A stretch of 64,000 nt of DNA from JBFMCT01 sp046565765 (GTDB lineage: Bacteria; Actinomycetota; Acidimicrobiia; Acidimicrobiales; AC-14): contig JBKHXX010000053.1 in NCBI GenBank assembly GCA_046565765.1, positions 27,159 through 91,158 on the forward strand, given 5' to 3'. The position numbers and the translations under genes were made by a program. Below are positions 8,223 through 16,933 of the stretch, piece by piece. Each line of letters begins with the position of its first letter. Position 1 is the first letter of the stretch. Below the pieces are notes generated by a model. It was not told the DNA's origin. It searched no databases and was given only the letters and a program-made list of their open reading frames with translations.

Positions 8223-8366
8223 ATGCAGGAAACCCACACCGACGACGCCGTCGCGACCATCACGAGGCTCCGGCGAGCCCGCCTTGCCGTCGCCGCCGCG
8301 GTCATCGTCGGCTCGTCCATTCTGTCAATTGGGGTCAGCTGGGCTGAGGGGTGTGCCTGCGGCTAG
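8223..8366 (+). CDS. Small single-span membrane peptide (47 aa)
   Basis: An ATG preceded by an excellent ribosome-binding site (GGGGGAGGAA, 6 nt spacing) opens a 47-codon frame. The peptide has a polar N-terminus, a basic patch (RLRRAR) at about residues 15-20 and one hydrophobic helix at about 21-40. It ends in EGCACG. A basic patch followed by a single span fits an inner-membrane peptide with the N-terminus inside. Size and layout resemble small holin-like or type I toxin peptides, but no family match is claimed. It lies 18 bp from the 3' end of the convergent XRE-NB-ARC gene and is the likely product of the promoter at 7811-7840. Confidence 0.45.
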   Translation: MQETHTDDAVATITRLRRARLAVAAAVIVGSSILSIGVSWAEGCACG

Positions 8367-8384
8367 GCCGCGGCCCTTCAGCTC

Positions 8385-10853
8385 CTAGGCTCCGGTGGTC
8401 GGCGGCGGCATTTGGCCGTCGCCGACCTCCAGTTCGGCGGCTATTTTCACCGCCTCGTCGAGCGTGAGGGCCAACGCGGCGCGCCAGGTACCCGCGAAGG
8501 CGGCGGGCCCCAGTGCGGCTCGGGCTTCCTCCACCAGCGCGTCCATCGCCTCGACCTCGTCGGCCCGGGGGTGGGCTCCCATGCCGTCCCACAGGCCTCG
8601 CGCCGCGCCAGCCAGGAGGGACGCCTCGACGGGGTGGCCCGACTCGGCGGCCACCGCCGCCATCCCGAGCAGCGTCGACGCGGCCCACGGCCGGTCGCCG
8701 AGGCGGTGGAAGCCGGCGAGGGCGTCCGAGAACAGGGCGAGGGCCTCTGACCGGTCCCCGCTCTTGTGGGCCAGGCGGCCGAGCGCGGCGGTGGTGGCGG
8801 CCAGGCCACGGGCGTCGCCCAGGGTGATCTGGACCCGGCGGCGGATGCCGTTCCAGCGGCGTGCCTCCTGGTAACGGCCGGCGTCCTCGGCGGCGCGGGC
8901 CAGGTTGCCCAGCGCCAGCGTCTCGGTGAAGCCGTCCCCGACGGCCCGTAGCAGGCCGGCGGCCTCGCCCCAGAGCTCGACGGCGCCCTCGGGGTCTCCC
9001 CGGCGCCGCCGCACCACGCCCAGGCCGTTCAGCGCCATGGCTCGGCCCCGCCGGTCCCCCAGCTGGTCGTAGAGGTGCCGCGCCTTGCCGAACCACTCCT
9101 CGGCGTCCTCGAGGCGGTCCTGCTGCTCGGCCAGCGCCGCCTCGTTCAGGGCCACCAGGGCCATGACGTCGGGCAGCTCCAGCCGTTCCGCCAGCTTGGC
9201 CGCCTCGCCGAGCCGGGCGGTGGCAACCGCCCGATCGCCGCTCACCCAACCGAGCGCCCCGGCCGCGGCGAGGGCGGTGGCCCGCTCCGGCGTCTCCTCG
9301 ATCCCTCCGGCCAGGGCCTCGGCCAGCCAGCGGCGGCCGGTGGGGATGTCGCCCTTGAGGAAGTAGCGCCACAGGGCGGCGGCCAGGGCCACCGCCGCCT
9401 CGGGGTCGTGGGCCAGCGCCCACTCGAAGGCGGCCGCCAGGTTCTCCCGCTCGGCGTCCAGCACGGTCACGCTGCGGGCCTGGTCGCCGCCGAGGAACTG
9501 CCGTCCGCACTCCTCGGCCACCGCCAGGAGGTGGGCCAGGTGAAGGCGCTGGGCGCGGGCGAAGCGGCCGCCGGCCCGCAACCGCTCCATGGCGAAGGCC
9601 CGCACCGGGGGCAGCAGTTCGAAGCGGGGCCCGCCGGGAGCGTCGGGACGGGCCTCCACCAGGCTCTTGCGGACAAGGCTCCCGAGGGCGGCGTCGGTCG
9701 TATCGAGGCCCGCCCCGTGTACGGCGGCCGCGGCCGGGGCGGTGAAGCCGCCGCAGAACACGGCCAGCACGGCCAGGAGCCCCGCCTCCGCCGGCTCGAG
9801 GGCCTCCCAGCTGGTGGCCATGGCGGCGTCGAGAGACCGCTGGCGGGCGGGGAGGTCGGCGGGGACGTCGCTCAGCGCCGGACGCCCCTCCCGCAGCCGG
9901 CGGGCGGTCACCTCCGGGCTCATCGTCGTCATCTCGCCCGCCGCCAGCACGATCGACAGGGGGACGCCCCCGACCTCGGCGCACGTCGCCACCACCCCGC
10001 CCAGGTTCTCGGCGGTGACCTCGAAGTCGGCGCGGGCCATCCGGGCCCGGGACGCGAACAGCTGCACGGCGGGGCTCGCGGACGCCTCGGCGACGGTGGA
10101 CGGCGACGACGGGTGGGGGTAGGCCAGCGGCCCCACCCGGTGGACGTGCTCCCCGGGGATGCCGAGCGGCTCCCGGCTGGTGGCCAGCACGGCGAGCCGG
10201 GAGCAACCATCCAGCAGTCGCACGAGAAGGCCCCTGGCCTCCAGGACGTGCTCGAAGTTGTCGAACACGAGCAGGCCGCGGTGGCTGCGCAGCCGGGCGA
10301 CCACCGCATCGACGGGGTCGACGCCACCCATCTCGGCGAGCCCGAGGGTGCGCCGGACCAGGGCGGGGACGTCCGCGGCCGTTCCCGCATCCAGCAGCGA
10401 GACCCACCACGCCCCCTCCTCGAGGATGCCGTCGAGGTGGGCGGCCGCTTCCATGGCCAGGCGCGACTTCCCGATGCCGGGTGAGCCGACGAGCGTGGCG
10501 CAGCGCGCGCTGCCGCCCAGAAGGGCGACCAGGAGCTGGAGGTCGTCCTCCCGCCCGAGGAGGGGCCCCGGTGGCTGGGGGAGGGGCGGACGGGAGACGT
10601 CGGCGGCCGACGCGCGCACAAGCTCCTCCACCGGTTCGCCCACGACGTGCGCCAGGCGGGCCAGGAACTGGCGGCTGGGCGGGCGGGCCCCGCCCTCGAT
10701 CTTGACGATGTAGGTGACGTCGTAGCCGAGGTCGTCGGCCAGCTGCCGCTGCGTGACCCGCGCCTGGTGTCGCCACGACTGGAGCCAGCCGCCGAACGCG
10801 GACCGCCCGCCCCGCGCCGCCGTCGCCACCCCTCGGGCCCCCCCAGCTGTCAT
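8385..10853 (-). CDS. XRE-family HTH / NB-ARC ATPase / TPR regulator
   Basis: The 822-aa protein starts with an XRE-type helix-turn-helix (about residues 20-78). An NB-ARC/STAND ATPase follows, with Walker A GSPGIGKS at 123-130, Walker B LLVFDNF at 194-200 and ATSREPLG at about 224-231. A winged-helix-like segment follows, then about 350 residues of TPR-like helical pairs. Proteins of this plan are common in actinobacteria and act as signal-responsive transcription regulators related to AfsR and MalT. The ATG at 10853 follows an AT-richer stretch. It converges on the 47-aa peptide gene and may regulate that gene and the divergent Lon-STAND operon. This is inferred from position and from a nearby operator-like repeat. 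Confidence 0.8.
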   Translation of the reverse strand: MTAGGARGVATAARGGRSAFGGWLQSWRHQARVTQRQLADDLGYDVTYIVKIEGGARPPSRQFLARLAHVVGEPVEELVRASAADVSRPPLPQPPGPLLGREDDLQLLVALLGGSARCATLVGSPGIGKSRLAMEAAAHLDGILEEGAWWVSLLDAGTAADVPALVRRTLGLAEMGGVDPVDAVVARLRSHRGLLVFDNFEHVLEARGLLVRLLDGCSRLAVLATSREPLGIPGEHVHRVGPLAYPHPSSPSTVAEASASPAVQLFASRARMARADFEVTAENLGGVVATCAEVGGVPLSIVLAAGEMTTMSPEVTARRLREGRPALSDVPADLPARQRSLDAAMATSWEALEPAEAGLLAVLAVFCGGFTAPAAAAVHGAGLDTTDAALGSLVRKSLVEARPDAPGGPRFELLPPVRAFAMERLRAGGRFARAQRLHLAHLLAVAEECGRQFLGGDQARSVTVLDAERENLAAAFEWALAHDPEAAVALAAALWRYFLKGDIPTGRRWLAEALAGGIEETPERATALAAAGALGWVSGDRAVATARLGEAAKLAERLELPDVMALVALNEAALAEQQDRLEDAEEWFGKARHLYDQLGDRRGRAMALNGLGVVRRRRGDPEGAVELWGEAAGLLRAVGDGFTETLALGNLARAAEDAGRYQEARRWNGIRRRVQITLGDARGLAATTAALGRLAHKSGDRSEALALFSDALAGFHRLGDRPWAASTLLGMAAVAAESGHPVEASLLAGAARGLWDGMGAHPRADEVEAMDALVEEARAALGPAAFAGTWRAALALTLDEAVKIAAELEVGDGQMPPPTTGA

Positions 10854-11080
10854 CGCCGTAACACTCAGTCTTTCCCGTTCATGCCGGCTTCGCCGTTTGG
10901 GTCAGTTTGTCTCTTCCCGCCGGCTCGCGCTGAGTGGTTCCATCCCACCGGCGGCACGGGCTACGGCGGAGTGGGCGCGCTGGTGAAGGTCGCTCCGGGC
11001 TGGCAGGCTCCGGAGCGCACCCGCCAACGCGCCCATGCCCATGTCGTCGCCACGACGGCGACGGAAGCCGCAGCGCGCTG
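10854..11080. other. Intergenic region upstream of the XRE-NB-ARC gene
   Basis: This gap lies between the start of the regulator gene and the 3' end of the tRNA gene. It contains a comparatively AT-rich stretch around 10880-10915 that probably holds the regulator promoter, although I see no convincing -35/-10 pair. No further gene is supported here. Confidence 0.4.
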
Positions 11081-11152
11081 CGCCCTCGGTAGGATTCGAA
11101 CCTACGCACCCGCCTCCGGAGGGCGGCGCTCTATCCCCTGAGCTACGAGGGC
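11081..11152 (-). tRNA. tRNA-Arg (anticodon CCG)
   Basis: The minus strand folds into a complete cloverleaf. The acceptor stem is GCCCTCG/CGAGGGC, the D arm GCTC/GAGC and the anticodon stem CCGCC/GGCGG, with loop CTCCGGA giving anticodon CCG. A 4-nt variable loop and the T arm GTAGG-TTCGAAT-CCTAC follow. CCA is not encoded. Anticodon CCG reads CGG, a frequent arginine codon in this genome. argS lies about 450 bp away on the other strand. Confidence 0.95.
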
Positions 11153-11211
11153 CCTGCCGCGCCATGGTATCTCCCAGCCGGGCGGGAGCGGCTCCCCGGT
11201 AGCATCGGAGC

Positions 11212-11595
11212 ATGGCGCCCAAGGTGCTGGTGATCGACGACGACCCGGTGATCGTCGAGTTGCTGCGGGTCAACTTCGAGATCGAGGGGTTCGAGGTCGT
11301 GGTGGCGGCCGACGGGCCCGAGGGGTTGGCCCGCGCCGCCGGCGCCAAGCCCGACGTCATCCTCTCCGACATCATGATGCCCCGCATGGACGGCCTCCAG
11401 GTGGTGACCCAGCTCAAGAAGGGCGCCGCCACCCGGCACATCCCCGTCATCCTCCTGTCGGCCAAGGCTCAGAACGCCGAGGTGCAGCAGGGCCTCGACG
11501 CCGGCGCCGACGACTACGTCACCAAGCCGTTCGACCCGCTGGAGCTGATCGACCGGGTCAACGCCGCCCTGGCCAAGGCCAGAGCCCGCCGCTAG
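11212..11595 (+). CDS. Single-domain response regulator (CheY-like receiver)
   Basis: The 127-aa protein is a receiver domain with no output domain. It has the acidic pocket Asp10/Asp11 in VIDDDP, the phosphoacceptor Asp53 in LSDIMMP, the switch Ser83 and the conserved Lys105 in TKPFDP. Such proteins act through protein-protein contacts or phosphotransfer. argS begins 5 bp after its stop, so the two are probably cotranscribed. No partner histidine kinase is seen in the window. Confidence 0.9.
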   Translation: MAPKVLVIDDDPVIVELLRVNFEIEGFEVVVAADGPEGLARAAGAKPDVILSDIMMPRMDGLQVVTQLKKGAATRHIPVILLSAKAQNAEVQQGLDAGADDYVTKPFDPLELIDRVNAALAKARARR

Positions 11596-11600
11596 CCGCC

Positions 11601-13199
11601 GTGAACTCGCTCGACATGGCGCTGCGCGACGCCATGGGCGCCATCGGGGTCGACCCGCCCCCGGACATCCCCCTCACCCGCCCGGAGAACCGCGACCACG
11701 GCGACTGGTCGTCGAGCGTCGCCCTGAGCCTGGCCAAGGCGGCCGGTCGGCCACCGCGCCAGCTGGCCCAGGCCCTGGCCGACCACCTGACCGCCGACCC
11801 GCCCCGGTACGTCACCCGGGTGGAGGTGGCCGGCCCCGGGTTCCTCAACTTCTGGCTCGACCCGGCGTGGCTGCACGACGTCCTGCAGGCGGTGGTGGCC
11901 GACGGCGTCGACGGCTACGCCCGCCACGACCTCGGCCACGGCCAGCACGTCAACGTCGAGTTCGTCAGCGCCAACCCCACCGGTCCCCTGCACGTGGGGG
12001 CAGGACGGTGGGCGGCCTACGGCGACTCGCTGTGCCGCATCCTCGAACGGTGCGGCCACCGTGTCCACCGGGAGTACATCTTCAACGACCGGGGCCTGCA
12101 GATGTCGCTGCTGGGGCAGTCGATCGCGGCCTACAAGTCGGGCGCCGAGCCGCCCGAGGACGGCTACAAGGGCGGCTACATCGCCGAGTGGGCGGCGACC
12201 ATGCCCGACGGCGAGAACCCCACGGAGTGGGGCTACGCCCAGGCCCGGGAGGAGATCGCCAAGGCCCTCGACGCCATGGGCGTCCACTACGACACCTGGT
12301 TCAGCGAGCGGTCGCTGGCCCAGTCGGGTGCCCTCCAGGCCGCCCTCGACGACCTGCGGGCCCGGGGCGTGGTCTACGAGCAGGACGGGGCGGTCTGGCT
12401 GCGCACCACCGACTTCGGCGTGGCCAAGGACGAGGTCCTGGTCAAGCGGGACGGCGAGCCGACCTACCTGCTCGGCGACATCGCCTACCACCGCGACAAG
12501 TTCTCCCGGGGCTTCACCCACCTCATCGACATCTGGGGGTCCGACCACCACGGCCACGTCCCGCGGGTGAAGGCGGGCGTGCAGGCCCTGGGCCACGATC
12601 CCGACGAGCTGGAGATCCTCATCGGCCAGCTGGTCACCGTGCAGCGGAGGGGCCAGGTGGTGCGCATGGGCAAGCGCAGCGGCACGTTCGTGGAGCTGTC
12701 CGACATCCTCGACGAGGTGGGGCCGGACGTGGCCCGGCTCACGTTCCTGCTCCAGTCGATCTCGACCCGCCAGACGTTCGACCTCGAGAAGGTCGTCAGC
12801 CAGTCGATGGAGAACCCCGTCTTCTACATCCAGTACGCCCACGCCCGTATCTCGTCCATCGGCCGGAAGGCGGCCGAGGTGGGGGTGGAGCGGCGGCCCC
12901 TGGCCGACGTCGACCTGTCGGTGCTGGTCCACGAGCGCGAGCTCGACCTGCTGCGCAGCCTGGCCGAGCTGCCCGAGGTGGTGTTCGACGCGTGCCGGAG
13001 CCGGGCGCCCCACAAGGTCACGTCCTGGTCGCAGGAGCTGGCCGGGCGGCTGCACGGCTTCTACCACGACTGCCGGGTGCTGGGTGAGGGGGTCGACCCG
13101 GGCTCGAGCCAGGCCCGGCTCTGGCTGGTGGAGGCCACCCGCGTCGGCCTCGCCATCGGGCTGGGCCTGCTGGGCGTCTCCGCGCCCGACTCGATGTGA
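11601..13199 (+). CDS. argS: Arginyl-tRNA synthetase
   Basis: This 532-aa class I synthetase charges tRNA-Arg with arginine. It has the N-terminal ArgRS-specific domain (about 1-100), then the HIGH-type motif HVGAG in ANPTGPLHVGAGRW at about 124-137. A degenerate KMSKS equivalent, MGKRSG, is at about 355-360, and the C-terminal anticodon-binding helical domain with QYAHAR follows. Length is normal for the family, at the short end. The start is GTG. A tRNA-Arg gene is encoded just upstream on the other strand, and lysA follows after 21 bp in the same direction. Confidence 0.95.
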   Translation: MNSLDMALRDAMGAIGVDPPPDIPLTRPENRDHGDWSSSVALSLAKAAGRPPRQLAQALADHLTADPPRYVTRVEVAGPGFLNFWLDPAWLHDVLQAVVADGVDGYARHDLGHGQHVNVEFVSANPTGPLHVGAGRWAAYGDSLCRILERCGHRVHREYIFNDRGLQMSLLGQSIAAYKSGAEPPEDGYKGGYIAEWAATMPDGENPTEWGYAQAREEIAKALDAMGVHYDTWFSERSLAQSGALQAALDDLRARGVVYEQDGAVWLRTTDFGVAKDEVLVKRDGEPTYLLGDIAYHRDKFSRGFTHLIDIWGSDHHGHVPRVKAGVQALGHDPDELEILIGQLVTVQRRGQVVRMGKRSGTFVELSDILDEVGPDVARLTFLLQSISTRQTFDLEKVVSQSMENPVFYIQYAHARISSIGRKAAEVGVERRPLADVDLSVLVHERELDLLRSLAELPEVVFDACRSRAPHKVTSWSQELAGRLHGFYHDCRVLGEGVDPGSSQARLWLVEATRVGLAIGLGLLGVSAPDSM

Positions 13200-13220
13200 C
13201 CGGCTGCGTGCCCGAACGCC

Positions 13221-14492
13221 GTGGCTAGCCCCCTTCCGCGGTACCTGCTCCCCGACACCGCCGCCGTCACGGCCGACGGCCGCCTGTCGGTGGGCGGCGT
13301 CGACCTGCTCGACCTGGCGGGCGAGCACGGCACGCCCCTGTTCGTCTACGACGAGGACCACCTCCGGGCCCGGTGCCGGGAGGCCGTGGCCGCCTTCGGC
13401 CCGGGGAACGTGGCCTACGCCTCGAAGGCGTTCCTGTGCCGGGCCATGGCCGCCCTCGCCTTCGAGGAGGGCATGCACGTGGACGTGGCCACCGGCGGCG
13501 AGCTGCACGTCGCCCTGGCTGCCGGCGTGGGGCCGGAGGCGCTCGTCCTCCACGGCAACAACAAGTCGCTCGACGAGCTGCGCCGGGCCCGTGAGCTGGG
13601 CATCCGCGTCGTCGTCGACTCCTTCGACGAGCTCGACCGGCTCGAGGCCCTGCACGACCAGGACGGGGCCGTGGCCCGGGTGCTGGTGCGGGTCACCCCC
13701 GGCGTGGAGGCCCACACCCACGAGTACGTCATGACCGGCCAGGTCGACTCCAAGTTCGGGTTCGGGCTGGACAGCGGCGACGCGGCCGAGGCGGTGGCCC
13801 GGGCGGCCAAGTCGCCCGCCACCGACGTGGTCGGTGTGCACGCCCACATCGGCAGCCAGATCTTCCTCGTGCGGTCGTTCGAGAAGGCGGTGGAGGTGCT
13901 GGCCGACTTCGTCCGTCCCCTCGACCTCGACGAGCTGTGCCTGGGCGGGGGGCTGGGGGTGGCCTACGTGGACGGGGAGGAGGCTCCCACCCTCACCGAG
14001 TGGGCCGAGACGGTGCGGGCGGCCTGCCACGCGGCCGGGATCACCGCCCGCATCACCGCCGAGCCGGGCCGGGCCATCGTGGCCGCGGCCGGTCTCACCC
14101 TCTACCGGGTCGGCACGGTGAAGGACATCCCGGGCGTGCGCACCTACGTGTCCGTCGACGGGGGGATGAGCGACAACCCCCGCCCCGTGCTCTACGGCAG
14201 CGGTTACGAGGCCTTCCTGCCCCGGTCGACCGACGCCGAGCGGCCCCGGGCCGTCACCGTGGTCGGCAAGCACTGCGAGTCGGGCGACCTGGTCGTGCGC
14301 GAGGCCTGGGTGCCCGCCGACCTGGCCGTGGGCGAGGTGCTGTGCACCCCCGTCACCGGCGCCTACGGCCACTCGATGGCGTCCAACTACAACAAGGTGC
14401 CCCGGCCCCCGGTGGTGTTCGTGCGCGACGGCCGGGCGAGGGTGGTCGTGCGGCGGGAGACCCTCGACGACCTGCTCAGGCTGGACCAGTAG
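13221..14492 (+). CDS. lysA: Diaminopimelate decarboxylase
   Basis: The 423-aa PLP-dependent enzyme removes CO2 from meso-diaminopimelate in the last step of lysine synthesis. The PLP-binding lysine is in YASKAF (about residue 68), HIGSQ is at about 211-215 and the glycine-rich phosphate loop GGGLGV is at about 245. The C-terminal beta domain carries the CESGD motif. Fold-type III architecture and length are normal. The start is GTG. It lies head to tail with hom, with 1 bp between them, forming an aspartate-family amino-acid cluster with hom and thrC. Confidence 0.95.
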   Translation: MASPLPRYLLPDTAAVTADGRLSVGGVDLLDLAGEHGTPLFVYDEDHLRARCREAVAAFGPGNVAYASKAFLCRAMAALAFEEGMHVDVATGGELHVALAAGVGPEALVLHGNNKSLDELRRARELGIRVVVDSFDELDRLEALHDQDGAVARVLVRVTPGVEAHTHEYVMTGQVDSKFGFGLDSGDAAEAVARAAKSPATDVVGVHAHIGSQIFLVRSFEKAVEVLADFVRPLDLDELCLGGGLGVAYVDGEEAPTLTEWAETVRAACHAAGITARITAEPGRAIVAAAGLTLYRVGTVKDIPGVRTYVSVDGGMSDNPRPVLYGSGYEAFLPRSTDAERPRAVTVVGKHCESGDLVVREAWVPADLAVGEVLCTPVTGAYGHSMASNYNKVPRPPVVFVRDGRARVVVRRETLDDLLRLDQ

Positions 14493-14493
14493 C

Positions 14494-15789
14494 TTGAACA
14501 CGATGCTCGAACAGTCGGTGCGGATCGGTCTCCTGGGCTGCGGCAACGTGGGGTCGGCCCTCGTGCGCCTGATCCAGGACCACGGCCAGGCCGTGTTCTC
14601 GCGCACCGGCCTGCGCCTGGAGCTGGTGCGGGTGGCGGTCCACAGCATCAGCAAGCCGCGGGCGTGCGAGCTGCCCGAGGGCGTGCTCACCACCGACGCC
14701 GAATCGATCGTGACCGACCCGTCCATCGACGTGGTCGTCGAGTGCATGGGCGGCATCGAGCCCGCCCGGCGGCTGATCCTGGCCGCCCTGGAGTCCAAGA
14801 AGCCGGTGGTCACGGCCAACAAGGAGCTGCTGGCCAACGAGGGCCCCGAGCTGTTCCGGGCGGCGGCGGCGTCGGGCGTCGACCTGCTGTTCGAGGCGGC
14901 GGTGGCAGGCGGCATCCCCCTGATCCGGCCCCTGCGGGAGTCGCTGGCCGGCGACCGGCTGCGGCGGATCATGGGCATCGTCAACGGGACGACCAACTAC
15001 ATCCTCACCAAGATGGCCGAGGAGGGGCAGACGTTCTCCGAGGCCCTGGCCGACGCCCAGTCCCTGGGCTACGCGGAGCGCGACCCCACGGCCGACGTGG
15101 AGGGCTACGACGCCGCGGCCAAGGCCGCCATCCTCGCCACCGTGGCCTTCGGGGCCCAGGTGGAGGCGGGCGACGTCTACCGCGAGGGCATCTCCGGCAT
15201 CACCCCCGAGGACATCGCCATGGCCGCCCGGCTGGGCTACGTGGTCAAGCTGCTGGCCATCATCGAGGCGGTCGAGGGCGAGCTGGCGGTACGGGTCCAC
15301 CCGGCCATGGTCCCCGTCGCCCACCCCCTCGCCTCGGTTCGCGACTCGTTCAACGCCGTGTTCGTGGAGGGCGACGCGGTCGGCGACCTCATGTTCTACG
15401 GGCGGGGCGCCGGCGGCCCGCCGACCGCCTCGGCCGTGCTGGGCGACGTGATCGACGCCGCCGCCAACCTGCGCCAGGGCCGGGTGGCGGGCCTGCCCGA
15501 CGGCGGCCGGGCCCGCATCCGCCCCGTGGACGACCTGCGCTCCGCCTACTACGTCACCATCGACGTGGTCGACCGGCCCGGCGTGCTCGAGCAGGTCGCC
15601 GCCGTCACCGCCCGCCACGGCGTGTCCATCTGGAAGATGGAGCAGCTCGGGCTGGGCGACGAGGCCCGCCTCGTGCTGGTCACCCACACCGCCGCCGAGC
15701 GGGCCATGCAGGCCACCCTGGCCGACCTCCGCCAACTCGAGGTCGTCGACCGGGTCGGCACCCTGTTGCGGGTCGTCGGGGAGGACTGA
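14494..15789 (+). CDS. hom: Homoserine dehydrogenase with ACT domain
   Basis: The 431-aa enzyme reduces aspartate semialdehyde to homoserine. The N-terminal Rossmann motif GLLGCGNVG is at about residues 10-18, NGTTNYI of the catalytic domain at about 164-170, and a C-terminal ACT domain (from about 350) probably gives feedback control by threonine. The frame opens with TTG at 14494, and an ATG at 14503 is an equally likely start. It sits between lysA and thrC. The usual homoserine kinase gene thrB is absent from this cluster. Confidence 0.95.
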   Translation: MNTMLEQSVRIGLLGCGNVGSALVRLIQDHGQAVFSRTGLRLELVRVAVHSISKPRACELPEGVLTTDAESIVTDPSIDVVVECMGGIEPARRLILAALESKKPVVTANKELLANEGPELFRAAAASGVDLLFEAAVAGGIPLIRPLRESLAGDRLRRIMGIVNGTTNYILTKMAEEGQTFSEALADAQSLGYAERDPTADVEGYDAAAKAAILATVAFGAQVEAGDVYREGISGITPEDIAMAARLGYVVKLLAIIEAVEGELAVRVHPAMVPVAHPLASVRDSFNAVFVEGDAVGDLMFYGRGAGGPPTASAVLGDVIDAAANLRQGRVAGLPDGGRARIRPVDDLRSAYYVTIDVVDRPGVLEQVAAVTARHGVSIWKMEQLGLGDEARLVLVTHTAAERAMQATLADLRQLEVVDRVGTLLRVVGED

Positions 15790-15793
15790 AGCC

Positions 15794-16843
15794 GTGCCCA
15801 CGCAAGGGTGGCGGGGCGTCATCCAGGAGTACCGGAAGTTCCTTCCGGTGAGCGGGGCCACGCCCGTCATCACCCTCCAGGAGGGGGACACGCCCCTACT
15901 GCCCGCCCCCAGGCTGTCCGAGCGGGTCGGAGCCACCGTCTACCTGAAGTTCGAGGGCGCCAACCCCACCGGGTCGTTCAAGGACCGCGGCATGACGGTG
16001 GCCATCTCCAAGGCCCTGGAGGACGGGGCCAAGGCGGTGGTGTGCGCCTCGACCGGCAACACGTCGGCCTCGGCCGCCGCCTACGCCACCCGGGCGGGGT
16101 TGACCTGCGCCGTCCTCATCCCCGAGGGCTACATCGCCCTCGGCAAGCTGGCCCAGGCCCTCATCCACGGGGCCCGGGTCCTCCAGATCCGGGGCAACTT
16201 CGACGACGCCTTCTCCCTGGTGCGCCAGCTGGCCGAGAAGGAGCCGGTCACGGTGGTGAACTCGGTCAACCCCTACCGGATCGAGGGCCAGAAGTCGGCC
16301 GCCTTTGAGATCGTCGACGTGCTGGGCGACGGGCCCGACATGCACTGCGTGCCGGTGGGCAACGCCGGCAACATCACCGCCTACTGGAAGGGCTTCTGCC
16401 AGTACCGCGAGGCGGGCCTGGCTCGGCGGCTGCCCAAGATGCACGGGTTCCAGGCCGCCGGGGCGGCGCCCATCGTGGTCGGCCACGCCATCGCCAAGCC
16501 GGAGACGGTCGCCACCGCCATCCGCATCGGCGACCCCGCCTCCTGGCACGGGGCGGTCCACGCCGCCGACGAGTCGGGCGGCGGCATCCACGCCGTCACC
16601 GACGCCGAGATCCTCTCCGCCTACCGGTTCCTCGCCGGGACCGAGGCGGTCTTCTGCGAGCCTGCCTCGGCCGCCTCCGTCGCCGGCCTGCTCAAGGTGG
16701 GCGCCCCCTTCCCGGGCGCCACCGTCGTCTGCACCCTCACCGGCCACGGCCTCAAGGACCCCGACCGCGCCATCGCCGAGATCGCCGTCCCCTCCCCGGT
16801 GGAAGCCGACCTGGGAGCGGTCCGGGCCGAGCTCGGGCTGTAG
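15794..16843 (+). CDS. thrC: Threonine synthase
   Basis: The 349-aa PLP enzyme converts O-phosphohomoserine to threonine. The PLP lysine lies in NPTGSFKDRGM (about 57-67). STGNTSASAAAYA (about 83-95) and the phosphate-binding VGNAGN (about 181) match the short actinobacterial ThrC type. The GTG start is 4 bp after hom. Its substrate needs a homoserine kinase, which is not encoded next to it, and the ApgM-like gene at 19274 is the likely provider. A palindromic repeat begins 13 bp after its stop and may end the transcript. Confidence 0.95.
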   Translation: MPTQGWRGVIQEYRKFLPVSGATPVITLQEGDTPLLPAPRLSERVGATVYLKFEGANPTGSFKDRGMTVAISKALEDGAKAVVCASTGNTSASAAAYATRAGLTCAVLIPEGYIALGKLAQALIHGARVLQIRGNFDDAFSLVRQLAEKEPVTVVNSVNPYRIEGQKSAAFEIVDVLGDGPDMHCVPVGNAGNITAYWKGFCQYREAGLARRLPKMHGFQAAGAAPIVVGHAIAKPETVATAIRIGDPASWHGAVHAADESGGGIHAVTDAEILSAYRFLAGTEAVFCEPASAASVAGLLKVGAPFPGATVVCTLTGHGLKDPDRAIAEIAVPSPVEADLGAVRAELGL

Positions 16844-16856
16844 CACCCTCCCGACT

Positions 16857-16907
16857 CGTTTTGGGGCGTCTCAGCCACCTCGGACGTGGTTCGCACGCCC
16901 CGAAACG
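16857..16907. repeat. Palindromic direct repeat, left copy
   Basis: This 51-bp element has a 13-bp outer inverted repeat (16857-16869 with 16895-16907, one mismatch) and a small inner CCAC/GTGG stem. It matches the right copy at 17835-17885 at roughly 40 of 51 positions in the same orientation. The two copies bracket the DUF559 gene. It could also act as a terminator for thrC, although no T-run follows it. Confidence 0.7.
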
Positions 16908-16933
16908 GGTGGATGTCACACCGTGGTGCTCCA

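Noticed and set aside
7934..8320. A minus-strand frame of 128 codons with a signal-peptide-like start
   Set aside because: There is no good ribosome site and no conserved pattern after the hydrophobic stretch. It lies opposite the structured leader and the better-supported 47-aa ORF.
7958..8347. A 129-codon plus-strand frame through the leader
   Set aside because: There is no ribosome site, the product is Arg/His/Pro-rich, and it runs through hairpins that better explain the sequence.
11592..14996. A 1134-codon minus-strand open frame
   Set aside because: It runs opposite argS, lysA and hom, whose protein motifs are unambiguous. Composition is His/Val/Asp-rich with no domain.
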